Origin: Bacteroidales bacterium UBA714
GTDB lineage: Bacteria > Bacteroidota > Bacteroidia > Bacteroidales > UBA932
Assembly: GCA_002298075.1 (NCBI GenBank)
Contig: DBLW01000176.1
Coordinates: 2,673 to 30,457, forward strand
Length of the DNA: 27,785 nt
Reading direction: 5' to 3'
The notes under the pieces: generated by a model
Told to the model about the DNA's origin: nothing
Seen by the model: the letters and a program-made list of their open reading frames with translations, nothing else
Databases searched by the model: none
Made by a program: the position numbers and the translations under genes
In this document: piece after piece, positions 1 to 8,059 of the stretch
How the letters are laid out: every line of letters begins with the position of its first letter
Numbering within the stretch: the first letter of the stretch is position 1

Positions 1-204
1 TATGCCAAGTACCGCCAGTTCATCACCAATTGCTTCAGGCTTCTGCCGCGCCAGGCCCTGCATGCCAAGACCCTCGGGTTTGTGCATCCCCGTACAGGAG
101 AGTTCATAAGGTTTGATTCCAGCCTTCCTGAGGATATGCAGTCGCTGATAGACAAATGGAGGAAATATTCGGAGAACATGATTCCTGAGATTGAAGAGGA
201 ATGA
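1..204 (+). CDS. RluA/RluD-family pseudouridine synthase, C-terminal end (5' truncated by window)
   Basis: The first 67 codons read open from base 1 to a TGA. The residues include LPRQALHAKTLGFVHP, then RTGEFIRFDSSLPEDM, which is the characteristic C-terminal block of RluA-family (RluC/RluD-type) 23S rRNA pseudouridine synthases. These enzymes isomerise uridine to pseudouridine in large-subunit rRNA. The catalytic Asp region and any S4 domain lie outside the window, so RluD cannot be separated from its relatives. The tail ends in an acidic run (EIEEE). The stop codon abuts a strong hairpin shared with the convergent rng gene. Confidence 0.8.
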   Translation, partial: YAKYRQFITNCFRLLPRQALHAKTLGFVHPRTGEFIRFDSSLPEDMQSLIDKWRKYSENMIPEIEEE

Positions 205-241
205 AAAAAGGTGATAAGCTAATCGAGCTTATCACCTTTTT
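205..241. terminator. Bidirectional intrinsic terminator between convergent genes
   Basis: A perfect 16-base inverted repeat (AAAAAGGTGATAAGCT, five-base loop AATCG, then its complement) begins directly after the TGA of the upstream gene. The outer pairs are A and T, so each strand reads into a run of T after the GC-containing stem, as expected for a terminator that works both ways. The last codons and the TAG stop of rng (from 219) lie inside the hairpin, so the sequence is both coding and terminating. Confidence 0.88.
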
Positions 242-1775
242 CGTTGTAAAATTCATTTTGCAGAACGGTGAAATCAGTGGTTTCAGCCAATTCGATTTTG
301 CATTTGTACTTTTTCCTCCAGCGTCCCAGAATGGATGAGAACAGCCCTTTTGTAAGGTAGGCCCCCAAGATGGGGCTAACTTTGAGCGTAAGGTTTGAAA
401 TGCCTTTCTCCGTAACGTAGTAGGACAGTCTCCGTTCAATGGCTTCGTCTATGACGACACTTGAAGATATCTTTCCTGTTCCGTTGCATGCCGGACAAAC
501 CTCCTGGGTGTTGATCTCGGTAGCCGGACGGACTCTCTGTCTTGTGATTTGCATCAGACCGAATTTCGTGAGCGGCAGGACATTATGCTTAGCCCTGTCC
601 TTGTCCATCAGCTCGACCATCCTCTTGTAGAGGGCGTTCCGGTGCTCGTTGGTCTCCATGTCTATGAAGTCCACGATTACGATGCCGCCCATGTCCCTGA
701 GGCGCAGCTGCCTGGCGATTTCTTCGGCCGCATGGCAATTGACATCAAAGGTGTTCTGCTCCTGCTCCTTGTTCTTGGTGCGTGTGCCGCTGTTGACGTC
801 TATCACATGCAATGCTTCTGTGTGCTCAATCACAAGGTAGGCCCCTTGCTTTATGGGAACCACTTTTCCGAACGAGCTCTTGATCTGTCTGGTGACCTCG
901 AAGTGGTCAAAGATAGGATCTTTGTCTTTGTAGAGCTTAACAATCTTCTCCTGTTCCGGCGATATGAGCGAGATGTATTTGCGCGTCTCGTCATAAATGG
1001 TCTCATTGTTCACATAAATGTTCGTGAATGAGTCGTTGAGAAGATCCCTCAGGATGGTGGTGGTCTTGCTGTATTCGGTGAAGAGCAGCTGCACTCCCTT
1101 GGATTTAGCCAATTTTTTCCAGGAATTCTCCCATTTCTCGACAAGTGACATCAGTTCCGCGTCAAGCACTGCTGCGTTCTTGCCTTCTGCTGCCGTGCGG
1201 ATGATGGCTCCATAGTTTTTCGGGAGAATGCTCCTGACAAGTGTCTCAAGCCTTTTCTTTTCCTCTTTTGAAGAGATTTTCTGGGATATGCTCACCTTCT
1301 CGGCGAAGGGGAGCAGTACAATGTTACGTCCTGCCAATGAAATTTCTGCAGTCAGTCGTGAACCTTTTGTGGAAATCGGCTCCTTGACAATCTGTACGAT
1401 TATCATCTGGCCCGGAGTCAGCACATTCTCGATGCGTCCTTCCTTTTCGAGGATGCCGCTTGGCTTTATGTGCTTGTAGATGCCCTTGTAATCAGTGTTG
1501 GGATTGATTCTCTTGACAAATTCGTCAAAAGCCTTGAAATACAGTCCCAGGTCAAGATAATGGACAAATGCCTCCTTCTCGTCTCCGATATCGACAAAAG
1601 CAGCATTGAGCGACGGAAGAATCTTCTTGACTTTTCCGAGATAAACATCTCCTACAGAAAAGCCGTGCCCTTTGCTGGACTCTTTGTTCAGCTCGATGAG
1701 CCTGTGGTTTTCCATCAGCGCTATCGAGACTTCCGTTGAATTTACATCAACGATCAGATCTTTTACAGACTCCAT
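219..1775 (-). CDS. rng: Ribonuclease G (RNase E/G family)
   Basis: A 518-residue RNase E/G-family endoribonuclease that cuts AU-rich single-stranded RNA and takes part in rRNA maturation and mRNA turnover. Residues about 35-140 form the S1-like RNA-binding region (start GDVYLGKVKKILPSLNAAFVD). The metal-binding catalytic residues sit in HVIDVNSGT (D326) and VIVDFIDM (D369). The zinc-link motif CPACNGTG has C427 and C430. Length is close to E. coli RNase G (489 residues) with no long C-terminal degradosome scaffold, so this is the G type rather than E. The start ATG is preceded by A/T-rich sequence with no Shine-Dalgarno motif, as usual in this phylum. It lies downstream of the HU and small basic genes, separated by a terminator, and its 3' end is embedded in the convergent terminator. 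Confidence 0.95.
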   Translation of the reverse strand: MESVKDLIVDVNSTEVSIALMENHRLIELNKESSKGHGFSVGDVYLGKVKKILPSLNAAFVDIGDEKEAFVHYLDLGLYFKAFDEFVKRINPNTDYKGIYKHIKPSGILEKEGRIENVLTPGQMIIVQIVKEPISTKGSRLTAEISLAGRNIVLLPFAEKVSISQKISSKEEKKRLETLVRSILPKNYGAIIRTAAEGKNAAVLDAELMSLVEKWENSWKKLAKSKGVQLLFTEYSKTTTILRDLLNDSFTNIYVNNETIYDETRKYISLISPEQEKIVKLYKDKDPIFDHFEVTRQIKSSFGKVVPIKQGAYLVIEHTEALHVIDVNSGTRTKNKEQEQNTFDVNCHAAEEIARQLRLRDMGGIVIVDFIDMETNEHRNALYKRMVELMDKDRAKHNVLPLTKFGLMQITRQRVRPATEINTQEVCPACNGTGKISSSVVIDEAIERRLSYYVTEKGISNLTLKVSPILGAYLTKGLFSSILGRWRKKYKCKIELAETTDFTVLQNEFYNEKGDKLD

Positions 1776-1836
1776 AAGGAATTTCAGTGATAAGAACTTG
1801 TGTGTGCCGGAAGCCCGTTACGGACTTCCCAAAACT

Positions 1837-1869
1837 AAAGAGGCCGACCATCCGGGTCAGCCTCTCTTT
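1837..1869 (-). terminator. Intrinsic terminator downstream of the small basic gene
   Basis: On the minus strand a stem of GGCTGACC pairing with GGTCGGCC (one mismatch, loop of about five bases) is extended by A-T pairs and followed by TTTAGTTTT. It lies 3' of the small basic gene and 5' of rng, so it probably ends the HU/small-protein transcript, with possible read-through into rng. A second short perfect palindrome (TAGCAG-A-CTGCTA) lies next to it at 1869-1881. Confidence 0.65.
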
Positions 1870-1901
1870 AGCAGACTGCTAAAATGGCAGACACTGAGAG
1901 A

Positions 1902-1994
1902 TTACTTTCTCTTCTTGTGTCTGTTCTTGCGCAGGCGTTTTTTGCGCTTGTGCGTCGCCATCTTATGCCTTTTATGCTTCTTTCCGTTTGGCAT
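1902..1994 (-). CDS. 30-residue highly basic small protein, putative ribosome-associated
   Basis: A 30-codon reading frame begins MPNGKKHKRHKMATHKRKK and ends in NRHKKRK. Eighteen of its residues are Lys or Arg and four are His; there are no acidic residues. That composition is typical of tiny ribosomal proteins that run through rRNA. I recall near-identical small basic proteins in other Bacteroidales genomes, often annotated as hypothetical, and suspect a phylum-specific ribosomal protein; this is memory and was not checked. It lies 24 bases downstream of HU on the same strand and is followed by a terminator, so it is probably co-transcribed with HU. The region is free of competing long frames. 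At 30 codons it is easily missed by gene callers. Confidence 0.8.
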   Translation of the reverse strand: MPNGKKHKRHKMATHKRKKRLRKNRHKKRK

Positions 1995-2018
1995 AATACT
2001 TTGGTTTTTAGATTATAA

Positions 2019-2294
2019 TTATTTTTTTACTGAGTTCAAAAATATCTTTGCCGGTTTGAAAGCAGGGATATCATGAGCCGGAATAGTCATTGTCGTATTC
2101 TTGGTGATGTTTCTCGCAGCTTTCTCAGCTCTGCGCTTGATGATGAAACTGCCGAATCCGCGAAGGTAAACAGGATTGCCTTTTGAGAGGGAAGCCTTTA
2201 CGCTCTCCATAAAAGACTCAACAACAATCTGAACCGTAGCCTTCTCGATGCCGGTTGCCTTCGCAACCTCGTTGACGATTTCTGCCTTTGTCAT
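2019..2294 (-). CDS. hup: HU-family DNA-binding protein
   Basis: A 91-residue HU/IHF-family nucleoid protein that binds and bends DNA without strong sequence specificity. The family signature is visible: MTKAEIVNEVAKATG at the N-terminal helices, GFGSFIIKRRAEKAARN at the start of the beta arm, and a C-terminal IPAHDIPAFKPAK block. The usual RNP at the arm tip is replaced by RNITKN, so the intercalating proline is not obvious here. Length matches the family (about 90). It is the first gene of a minus-strand cluster with the small basic protein gene, and a promoter-like sequence lies 45-80 bases upstream of its start. Confidence 0.95.
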   Translation of the reverse strand: MTKAEIVNEVAKATGIEKATVQIVVESFMESVKASLSKGNPVYLRGFGSFIIKRRAEKAARNITKNTTMTIPAHDIPAFKPAKIFLNSVKK

Positions 2295-2339
2295 AACTTA
2301 TTAACTTTTAAATCAAAAACTATAGTCGATATATCCCTG

Positions 2340-2371
2340 CAAAAGTAGAACGATTTTTCCAATAAACCAAG
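2340..2371 (-). promoter_or_regulatory. Putative Bacteroidota-type promoter of hup
   Basis: On the minus strand, CTTG (at 2368-2371) is followed after exactly 20 bases by TACTTTTG (2340-2347), which matches the TAnnTTTG -7 consensus of the Bacteroidota primary sigma factor. The -33 element matches TTG of TTTG. It is placed about 45 bases ahead of the hup start codon in an A/T-rich leader. Confidence 0.6.
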
Positions 2372-2536
2372 CAACGGACAGAAAAAACCTTGAAAAACTC
2401 TCCTAAATCCGTTTTTTAGTGCTTTGTGACGCCTTGAAAATGAATGCTATGACTCCAAATGCAGAGAATGACGGAACTGTGGCACAAAGATTGACAATAT
2501 GCCTGCGGTAATTAAAAACAGGAAAGAACTGCCAAA

Positions 2537-4966
2537 ATGGCAGGAAACGATAAATCAATGCTTATGAAAGACATAATGAACGACATTTTAGCAGCGGCCG
2601 GAACTGAGGTCAGCATCATCCCTGTGGTCCAGGGTGACGGCATCATCAAGATAGACGAGTCACAGCTTCCGGAGTCCCTCCCCATACTCGCGCTGAGAAA
2701 CGCCGTCCTGTTTCCCGGTACTGTCTATCCCATAACGATAGGCAGGGAAAAGTCGGTCCGCCTTATAGAGGATGCGGAAAAAAACAATACATTCATAGGT
2801 GCAGTACCCCAGAACGACCTTTCGGTTGAAGACCCGCGTAGGGACGACCTGTATGGCTACGGCACTGTCGCCAAAATAATCAAGACACTGGAAATGCCGG
2901 ACGGCACGATTACTGCCATCCTTCAGGGATACAGCCGTTTCGAGATTGAGGAGATTTCGGATTACGAGCCTTATATGCTCGGACGCGTGCGCTACCTTGA
3001 GGACGTCGTCCCTGAAGATGACAAGAAGACCCGCATGATAGCCGAGACCCTCAAGGAGAAGGCTTCCGCAATCATACGTTCTTCGTCTTTTGTCCCGCGC
3101 GAGGCTGCGGGAGCCCTCAAGGGAATCGACAGCTTTGATTTTCTCGTTAACTTCATCGCAACTACCATTGAGGTGGAGAATTTCATGGATAAGGTTGAAC
3201 TCCTGCAGTACGGCGACCTGCTTGCCAGGGCAATGAAGCTTCTTGCCGTGCTTGACACGCAGGTTGAACTGCAGAAGATAAAGCAGGAGATAAACCAGAA
3301 GGTCAAGACGGAAATCGACCAGCAGCAGAGGGAGTATTATCTCAACAATCAGCTCAAGACCATACAGGAGGAACTTGGAATGGACGAGGTTGAGGAGTTC
3401 TCCGCCCTTCGTGCCCGTGCGGAGGAGAAGCTATGGCCGGCCTCCGTGCAGGAAATTTTCGAGAAGGAGATGACAAAGCTCGAGAGATATAACCCGAGCT
3501 CTCCTGACTACAGCATACAGTATAATTATATACAGTTCATGCTTGACCTTCCGTGGGGCGAGCGTTCGAACGACAATCTTGACCTCCGGCATGCCCAGAA
3601 GATACTTGACGAGGACCATTACGGCCTTGACAAGGTGAAGGACAGAATCATCGAGTATCTTGCTGTGCTCAAACTCAAGGGAGACATGAAATCACCGATA
3701 CTCTGCCTGTACGGCCCTCCGGGAGTCGGAAAGACCAGTCTGGGCAAGTCTGTGGCAAAGGCCCTCGGACGCAAATATGTCAGGATTGCCCTCGGAGGTG
3801 TGCATGACGAGTCGGAGATACGCGGACACAGGAAGACATATGTCGGAGCACTGCCGGGAAGAATCCTTAACGGAATCTGCCGTGCGGGCACTTCCAATCC
3901 GGTCATCGTGCTTGACGAGATTGACAAGCTCACCCAGGACATCAAGGGCGACCCTTCGTCCGCTCTTCTGGAGGCTCTGGACCCTGAGCAGAACACTGCG
4001 TTCCATGACAATTATCTTGACATCGACTATGACCTGTCCGATGTGCTCTTCATAACTACCGCGAACAACATCGACACCATCCAGCCGGCCCTTAAGGACC
4101 GCATGGAGATGATAAGCGTGAGCGGCTATCTTGCTGAGGAGAAATATGAGATAGCGAAGAACTATCTGATTCCAAAGCAGCTTGAGGAGCATGGCCTTGA
4201 CAAGGAGCAGCTCAGGTTTGACAAGGGTGCTATATCCAAGATAATAGAGGAATATACCCATGAGTCTGGCGTGCGAGGCCTTGAGAAGCAGATTGCGAAG
4301 GTGGCCCGTGTCACCGCAAAGAAAATAGCATTGGAGGAGGAGTATCCGGTGACGGTGAAGAAAGAGCATCTGAGAGAATACCTCGGTTTGCCGACGGCTT
4401 CTCATGATGTCCAAAAGGGAAATGAGGCTCCCGGAGTCGTGACCGGACTGGCCTGGACCTCGATGGGAGGCGAGATTCTCTTCATTGAAAGCTCGGTGAG
4501 CACAGGAAAGGGCGTGCTGACCATGACGGGAAATCTCGGAGACGTTATGAAGGAGTCCGCCACTATAGCATACCAATATATAAAGGCGCATCCGGAGCTT
4601 ACAGGAATGAGCTATGAGGAGTTCTCGCAGAAAGACATCCATGTGCACGTGCCGGAGGGTGCGGTTCCTAAGGACGGGCCTTCGGCGGGAATTACGATGG
4701 TAAGTTCTATGGTGTCAGCATTCCGTCAGCAGAAAGTGAAGGCGGGAATCGCCATGACGGGTGAGATGACCTTGAGGGGACGTGTGCTCCCTGTGGGAGG
4801 AATCAAGGAGAAGATACTCGCCGCCAAGAGGGCCGGTATCCATACGATAGTGATTTCTGAGGAAAACAGGAAAGATGTCGAGGACATCAAGGAAATTTAC
4901 ATAAAAGGTCTTACCTTTGTCTATGTAAAGGACATACAGGATGTGATTGGCTTCATATTCAGCTGA
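2537..4966 (+). CDS. lon: ATP-dependent Lon protease
   Basis: An 809-residue cytoplasmic AAA+ serine protease that degrades misfolded and specific regulatory proteins. The order is an N-terminal LON substrate domain (about 48-245, start LPILALRNAVLFPGTVYP), a coiled-coil linker (about 245-320), the AAA+ module with Walker A GPPGVGKT (393-400) and Walker B VIVLDEID (456-463), and a C-terminal protease domain. The Ser-Lys dyad is intact: S716 in PKDGPSAG and K759 in GGIKEK. The first ATG gives MAGNDKSMLM and a length usual for LonA; nearby ATG codons at 2558 and 2564 are alternatives. It heads a plus-strand cluster with ung 27 bases downstream. Lon is often stress-induced, but no sigma-factor site could be assigned in the 2372-2536 leader. 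Confidence 0.97.
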   Translation: MAGNDKSMLMKDIMNDILAAAGTEVSIIPVVQGDGIIKIDESQLPESLPILALRNAVLFPGTVYPITIGREKSVRLIEDAEKNNTFIGAVPQNDLSVEDPRRDDLYGYGTVAKIIKTLEMPDGTITAILQGYSRFEIEEISDYEPYMLGRVRYLEDVVPEDDKKTRMIAETLKEKASAIIRSSSFVPREAAGALKGIDSFDFLVNFIATTIEVENFMDKVELLQYGDLLARAMKLLAVLDTQVELQKIKQEINQKVKTEIDQQQREYYLNNQLKTIQEELGMDEVEEFSALRARAEEKLWPASVQEIFEKEMTKLERYNPSSPDYSIQYNYIQFMLDLPWGERSNDNLDLRHAQKILDEDHYGLDKVKDRIIEYLAVLKLKGDMKSPILCLYGPPGVGKTSLGKSVAKALGRKYVRIALGGVHDESEIRGHRKTYVGALPGRILNGICRAGTSNPVIVLDEIDKLTQDIKGDPSSALLEALDPEQNTAFHDNYLDIDYDLSDVLFITTANNIDTIQPALKDRMEMISVSGYLAEEKYEIAKNYLIPKQLEEHGLDKEQLRFDKGAISKIIEEYTHESGVRGLEKQIAKVARVTAKKIALEEEYPVTVKKEHLREYLGLPTASHDVQKGNEAPGVVTGLAWTSMGGEILFIESSVSTGKGVLTMTGNLGDVMKESATIAYQYIKAHPELTGMSYEEFSQKDIHVHVPEGAVPKDGPSAGITMVSSMVSAFRQQKVKAGIAMTGEMTLRGRVLPVGGIKEKILAAKRAGIHTIVISEENRKDVEDIKEIYIKGLTFVYVKDIQDVIGFIFS

Positions 4967-4993
4967 TTCCGCTCCTGATGCAAGAGACTTGTT

Positions 4994-5662
4994 ATGGACG
5001 TTAAAATAGAACAGAGCTGGAAGGACGCGCTGGCGGACGAATTCGGGAAACCTTATTTCGTCTCGCTGGTGCGTTTTCTTCATGAGGAAAAGGCTGCCGG
5101 CAAAAGGATATTTCCTCCCGGAAACCAGATTTTCAGGGCGTTTGACCTGACACCGCTTGACAAGGTGAAGGTGGTGATTCTCGGGCAGGACCCCTATCAC
5201 GGAGCAGGCCAGGCGCACGGGCTTTCTTTTTCGGTGCCTGACGGAGTGCCGGCACCCCCGTCGCTGAAAAATATCTTCAAGGAGATAGAGACTGACCTTG
5301 GAATAAGGATGAGCGGCTATCCCAATCTTGAGAAATGGGCCCGTCAGGGAGTGCTTATGCTGAACGCGGTGCTTACAGTCCGTTCCGGAGAGGCCGCCTC
5401 ACACAGCAAGGCCGGGTGGGAGCAGTTCACGGATGCTGTGATAAAGTGCATCTCTGACCGTTCCGAAGGGGTCGTTTTCCTGCTTTGGGGAAGCTTTGCC
5501 CGCAGCAAGAGGGAATTGGTTGACGCGTCACGGCATTATGTCCTTGAGGCGGCGCATCCTTCTCCGCTGGCGAGGGGAGCATTCTTCGGATGCAGGCATT
5601 TTTCACGTACAAACCAGATACTGTCGTCGCAGGGCAAGGAGCCTATAGACTGGCAGCTTTAG
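4994..5662 (+). CDS. ung: Uracil-DNA glycosylase (family 1)
   Basis: A 222-residue enzyme that removes uracil from DNA and starts base-excision repair in the cytoplasm. Family 1 motifs are complete: the water-activating loop GQDPYHG (64-70, catalytic D66), the uracil-binding segment LMLNAVLTV, and the Leu-intercalation loop HPSPLA beginning at H188. CRHFSRTN near the C-terminus is also typical. The length matches the family. It lies 27 bases after lon and 15 bases before coaD, so co-transcription is likely, although the three functions are unrelated. Confidence 0.97.
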   Translation: MDVKIEQSWKDALADEFGKPYFVSLVRFLHEEKAAGKRIFPPGNQIFRAFDLTPLDKVKVVILGQDPYHGAGQAHGLSFSVPDGVPAPPSLKNIFKEIETDLGIRMSGYPNLEKWARQGVLMLNAVLTVRSGEAASHSKAGWEQFTDAVIKCISDRSEGVVFLLWGSFARSKRELVDASRHYVLEAAHPSPLARGAFFGCRHFSRTNQILSSQGKEPIDWQL

Positions 5663-5677
5663 ATTTTTCTGAACAAG

Positions 5678-6136
5678 ATGAAAAGGACGGCATTGTTCCC
5701 GGGTTCATTCGACCCGTTTACCGCAGGGCATCTCAATATACTTAAGAGGGCGCTGACCATGTTTGATGAGGTTGTTGTGGCGGTGGGAATGAACATAGAC
5801 AAAAGAGGCTTCTTTCCTAATGAAAAGAAGCTTGACATCATAAGGCAGGCTACAAGGGGGCTTGACGGAGTGAGGGTCATCCAGTACGGCAACCTTACCA
5901 TAGACACTTGCCGCGAGCTCGGGATAAGGCATATAGTCAGGGGAGTGAGGAACATGATTGATTTCGAGACCGAGAGGTCGATAGCTGACGCCAACAGGAA
6001 ACTGGCACCTGAAATCGAGACCATAATAATCCCTACTGCCCAGGAGTTCGCGCACATATCTTCTACGGCTGTGCGTGACATTCTCCGTCATGGGGGAGAC
6101 ACTTCGCTGTTTGTCCCGGATGGAGTGGAATTGTAG
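5678..6136 (+). CDS. coaD: Phosphopantetheine adenylyltransferase
   Basis: A 152-residue nucleotidyltransferase that joins ATP and 4'-phosphopantetheine to give dephospho-CoA, the fourth step of CoA synthesis. The N-terminal FPGSFDPFTAGHLNIL carries the TxGH-type nucleotide-binding motif (T17, H20), and HISSTAVRD near residue 127 is the C-terminal ISST signature. IVRGVRNMIDFETE matches the conserved RGxRxxxDFExE block. Length is normal (about 150-165). It is separated from ung by 15 bases and from the next gene by 25. Confidence 0.97.
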   Translation: MKRTALFPGSFDPFTAGHLNILKRALTMFDEVVVAVGMNIDKRGFFPNEKKLDIIRQATRGLDGVRVIQYGNLTIDTCRELGIRHIVRGVRNMIDFETERSIADANRKLAPEIETIIIPTAQEFAHISSTAVRDILRHGGDTSLFVPDGVEL

Positions 6137-6161
6137 TTTTGCCCTCCATGAGTATTGCATC

Positions 6162-7673
6162 ATGAAACATTTGTCATGTATATTTATTATAGGAGTGTCT
6201 GCCATGCTTGCATGCGCGGGCACTTTTCATGCCGGTGCGCAGGAACTTGACTCTTTGAGGTGCAATGCCCTTGAGACGCGCCTGGATGAATATTTCACCG
6301 CGCTTGAACATGAAGCTCCTGAGTTCAAGATGCAGGAGTGTGATTTTCTCATCGGAAGCTGCACTGATTCCCTTGTGAGACAGTTCGTGGCCCTGAAGGC
6401 CTATGGACAGTATCTTGATTCTCCTGTGATGGGGGATGAGGCGGTCGCCATATATCTGCTTGACAAATGGTTCTTCAGCGGCAAGGTCAGGATGCGCAAT
6501 GATGAGGACCTGATGTATGCAAAGATTTTTGCGGATTTCAACAGGAGTTCGCTCATAGGCATGAAAGCCCCGGAGCTGAATCTGTATCTGCCGGACGGAA
6601 GTCCTATGGAACTTTTCGGTGATGAGGACGTCAGGGGGCGCCTGAAGGTGCTGTATTTTTATGATACGGACTGCCCGAAATGCCGGCTGGAAACGGCCTT
6701 GCTCCGGAATCTTCTTATGACTGAGGATTATCCTGTCGATTTTTTCGCGATATATGCAGGCAATGATTTTGAGGCATGGCAGGAATATGTATCGGAGAAA
6801 TTAGGCTCTATCGGGTGCAAGGCTACCATAATGCATCTGTGGGATCCGGAACTGGATTCCGATTTCCAGAGGAAGTATGGCGTAGTCGTTACTCCGAGAC
6901 TGTTCCTTGTTTCTGCTGACGGAACAATAATTGGCAGGGGATTGTCGGTTTCCGCCCTGGGGCAGATGCTTGACAGGATGTTCGGGAGGGCTGAGCTTGA
7001 GTATGGAAGCGAAGAGTCAGCAGCCTTGTTTGACGGGATGTTCAATGCATGCGGGGCTTCTGTCCTCCGTGAAGATGTCGCGGAAATGGCAGACCGTATT
7101 GCCTGGGCTACGCTTGAGAAAGGAGACACGCTGATGTTCCGCCAGATGAGCGGTGACCTTCTGTATTATCTCTCGTCCAAGACCGGAGAGGGCTATAAAG
7201 AGGGGACCGCATATCTTATAAATGAATATATTGAGGGCCGTGGGGACATATGGAAAACTGAGGACGACTCGCTCAAGATAATCGGACTTTCGCAGATTCT
7301 TTCGGACCTGCTTTCAAAGGCCGCTCCGGGAACACTTGTGCCGGACATTGCTGCCGGTGGTGAACTTCTGTCTTCACGTGGCACGAAGATAGGAAAATAC
7401 CGTTTGCGCAAGCTTGGGGCGCGGCGCAATATAATAATATTCCACACGGAAGGCTGTCCTTATTGCGAAGCGGAAATTGCCAAGGCGCGTGAGCTTGCCG
7501 CAGATGACAGGGGCGTCAGAGTCTTTCTTGTGAATGTTGATATGGCAGTGAAGTCTGACCAGGCTCTTGCCGAGAAACTTTTTGATTCGTTCGATCTTTC
7601 CTCTTTGCCTTTCCTTATGGAAACGGACAGGAAAGGTAGGGTGCTAAGGAGATATTTTTCTCTTTCTATGTAA
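6162..7673 (+). CDS. Secreted thioredoxin-fold protein with two CxxC motifs
   Basis: A 503-residue protein with an N-terminal signal peptide (MKHLSCIFIIGVSAMLACAG, likely cleaved near GAQ-ELD). A first thioredoxin-like domain spans about 130-270, with YFYDTDCPKC (C171, C174) and a cis-Pro candidate VVTPRLFL (P245). A second spans about 390-500, with FHTEGCPYC (C432, C435) and cis-Pro candidate SLPFL (P483). Between them is a helical region without recognisable motifs. The arrangement resembles Bacteroidota TlpA/ResA-like proteins, some of which carry an N-terminal DUF5106-type region; that assignment is tentative. A periplasmic disulfide reductase or oxidase role is inferred from the motifs. 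The frame could open earlier at 6075 but would overlap coaD and bury the signal peptide, so 6162 was chosen. It is probably the last gene of the lon-ung-coaD cluster. Confidence 0.85.
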   Translation: MKHLSCIFIIGVSAMLACAGTFHAGAQELDSLRCNALETRLDEYFTALEHEAPEFKMQECDFLIGSCTDSLVRQFVALKAYGQYLDSPVMGDEAVAIYLLDKWFFSGKVRMRNDEDLMYAKIFADFNRSSLIGMKAPELNLYLPDGSPMELFGDEDVRGRLKVLYFYDTDCPKCRLETALLRNLLMTEDYPVDFFAIYAGNDFEAWQEYVSEKLGSIGCKATIMHLWDPELDSDFQRKYGVVVTPRLFLVSADGTIIGRGLSVSALGQMLDRMFGRAELEYGSEESAALFDGMFNACGASVLREDVAEMADRIAWATLEKGDTLMFRQMSGDLLYYLSSKTGEGYKEGTAYLINEYIEGRGDIWKTEDDSLKIIGLSQILSDLLSKAAPGTLVPDIAAGGELLSSRGTKIGKYRLRKLGARRNIIIFHTEGCPYCEAEIAKARELAADDRGVRVFLVNVDMAVKSDQALAEKLFDSFDLSSLPFLMETDRKGRVLRRYFSLSM

Positions 7674-7738
7674 AATGGTGAAAAGCAGTGGTTTATGACT
7701 GATTTTGTGTTATCTGTTCTATTTGGCATTACAAAATT

Positions 7739-7773
7739 CACAAAAATTGTGTAGAAATATTACAAAAATTGTA
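7739..7773. promoter_or_regulatory. Tandem palindromic sites upstream of the small gene
   Basis: Two 13-base palindromes, CACAAAAATTGTG (7739-7751) and TACAAAAATTGTA (7761-7773), share the 11-base core ACAAAAATTGT and lie 22 bases apart centre to centre, close to two helical turns. A shorter related ACAAAATT occurs just upstream at 7731-7738. They precede the 71-codon gene by 70-105 bases. Their form suggests a dimeric repressor or activator site, but no regulator is known. No clear promoter could be placed between them and the start codon. Confidence 0.45.
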
Positions 7774-7843
7774 GGGTTTGGCCCGCGGTTTGAAAAAGAG
7801 GTAGGCATAAGACAAATTATAAACGAATAAAACCTACAGGACC

Positions 7844-8059
7844 ATGCGTACATTTATAGAGCAATACCTCCAGAATCCTGCAGAAGCCATAGCTCTGACA
7901 TCAGGACGTGCTAATTCAACTGATTGGATGGATAACATCGATGACGAAATGATATACAGCCAGCTTTCCTCTCCGGAATTCCGCCTGTATGAGGAAATAA
8001 TATTCTGCAATGCTGCTGAGGATGCTCCTCGCGCAAACCATTATTCACATGTCGCATAA
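7844..8059 (+). CDS. Small acidic protein of unknown function
   Basis: A 71-codon frame starts MRTFIEQYLQNPAEAIALTS and ends PRANHYSHVA. I do not recognise the family. It is acidic (clusters such as DNIDDE and EAAED-like stretches), has one Cys (IIFCN), and shows no signal peptide or membrane segment, so it is probably cytoplasmic. Support for it being real is its isolation between well-defined genes, a 170-base A/T-rich leader with tandem palindromes, and the absence of a competing gene. It is not tightly linked to the thioredoxin-like gene, which ends 170 bases upstream. No plus-strand terminator was found in the 237 bases that follow; that stretch (8060-8296) otherwise holds only the terminator of the opposing GH3 gene. 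A peptide precursor or small regulator is conceivable but unsupported. Confidence 0.55.
   Translation: MRTFIEQYLQNPAEAIALTSGRANSTDWMDNIDDEMIYSQLSSPEFRLYEEIIFCNAAEDAPRANHYSHVA

Noticed and set aside
2491..2520. TTGACA near 2491 as a promoter of lon
   Set aside because: This is an E. coli -35 form with no matching -10, and the primary sigma factor of this phylum uses a different consensus.
3692..4648. 318-codon open frame on the minus strand
   Set aside because: It lies fully inside lon, whose motifs are complete; the antisense frame has no recognisable domain and is a by-product of lon codon usage.
6075..6161. Earlier start of the thioredoxin-like gene overlapping coaD
   Set aside because: It would bury the clear signal peptide that begins at 6162 and overlap the end of coaD by about 60 bases.
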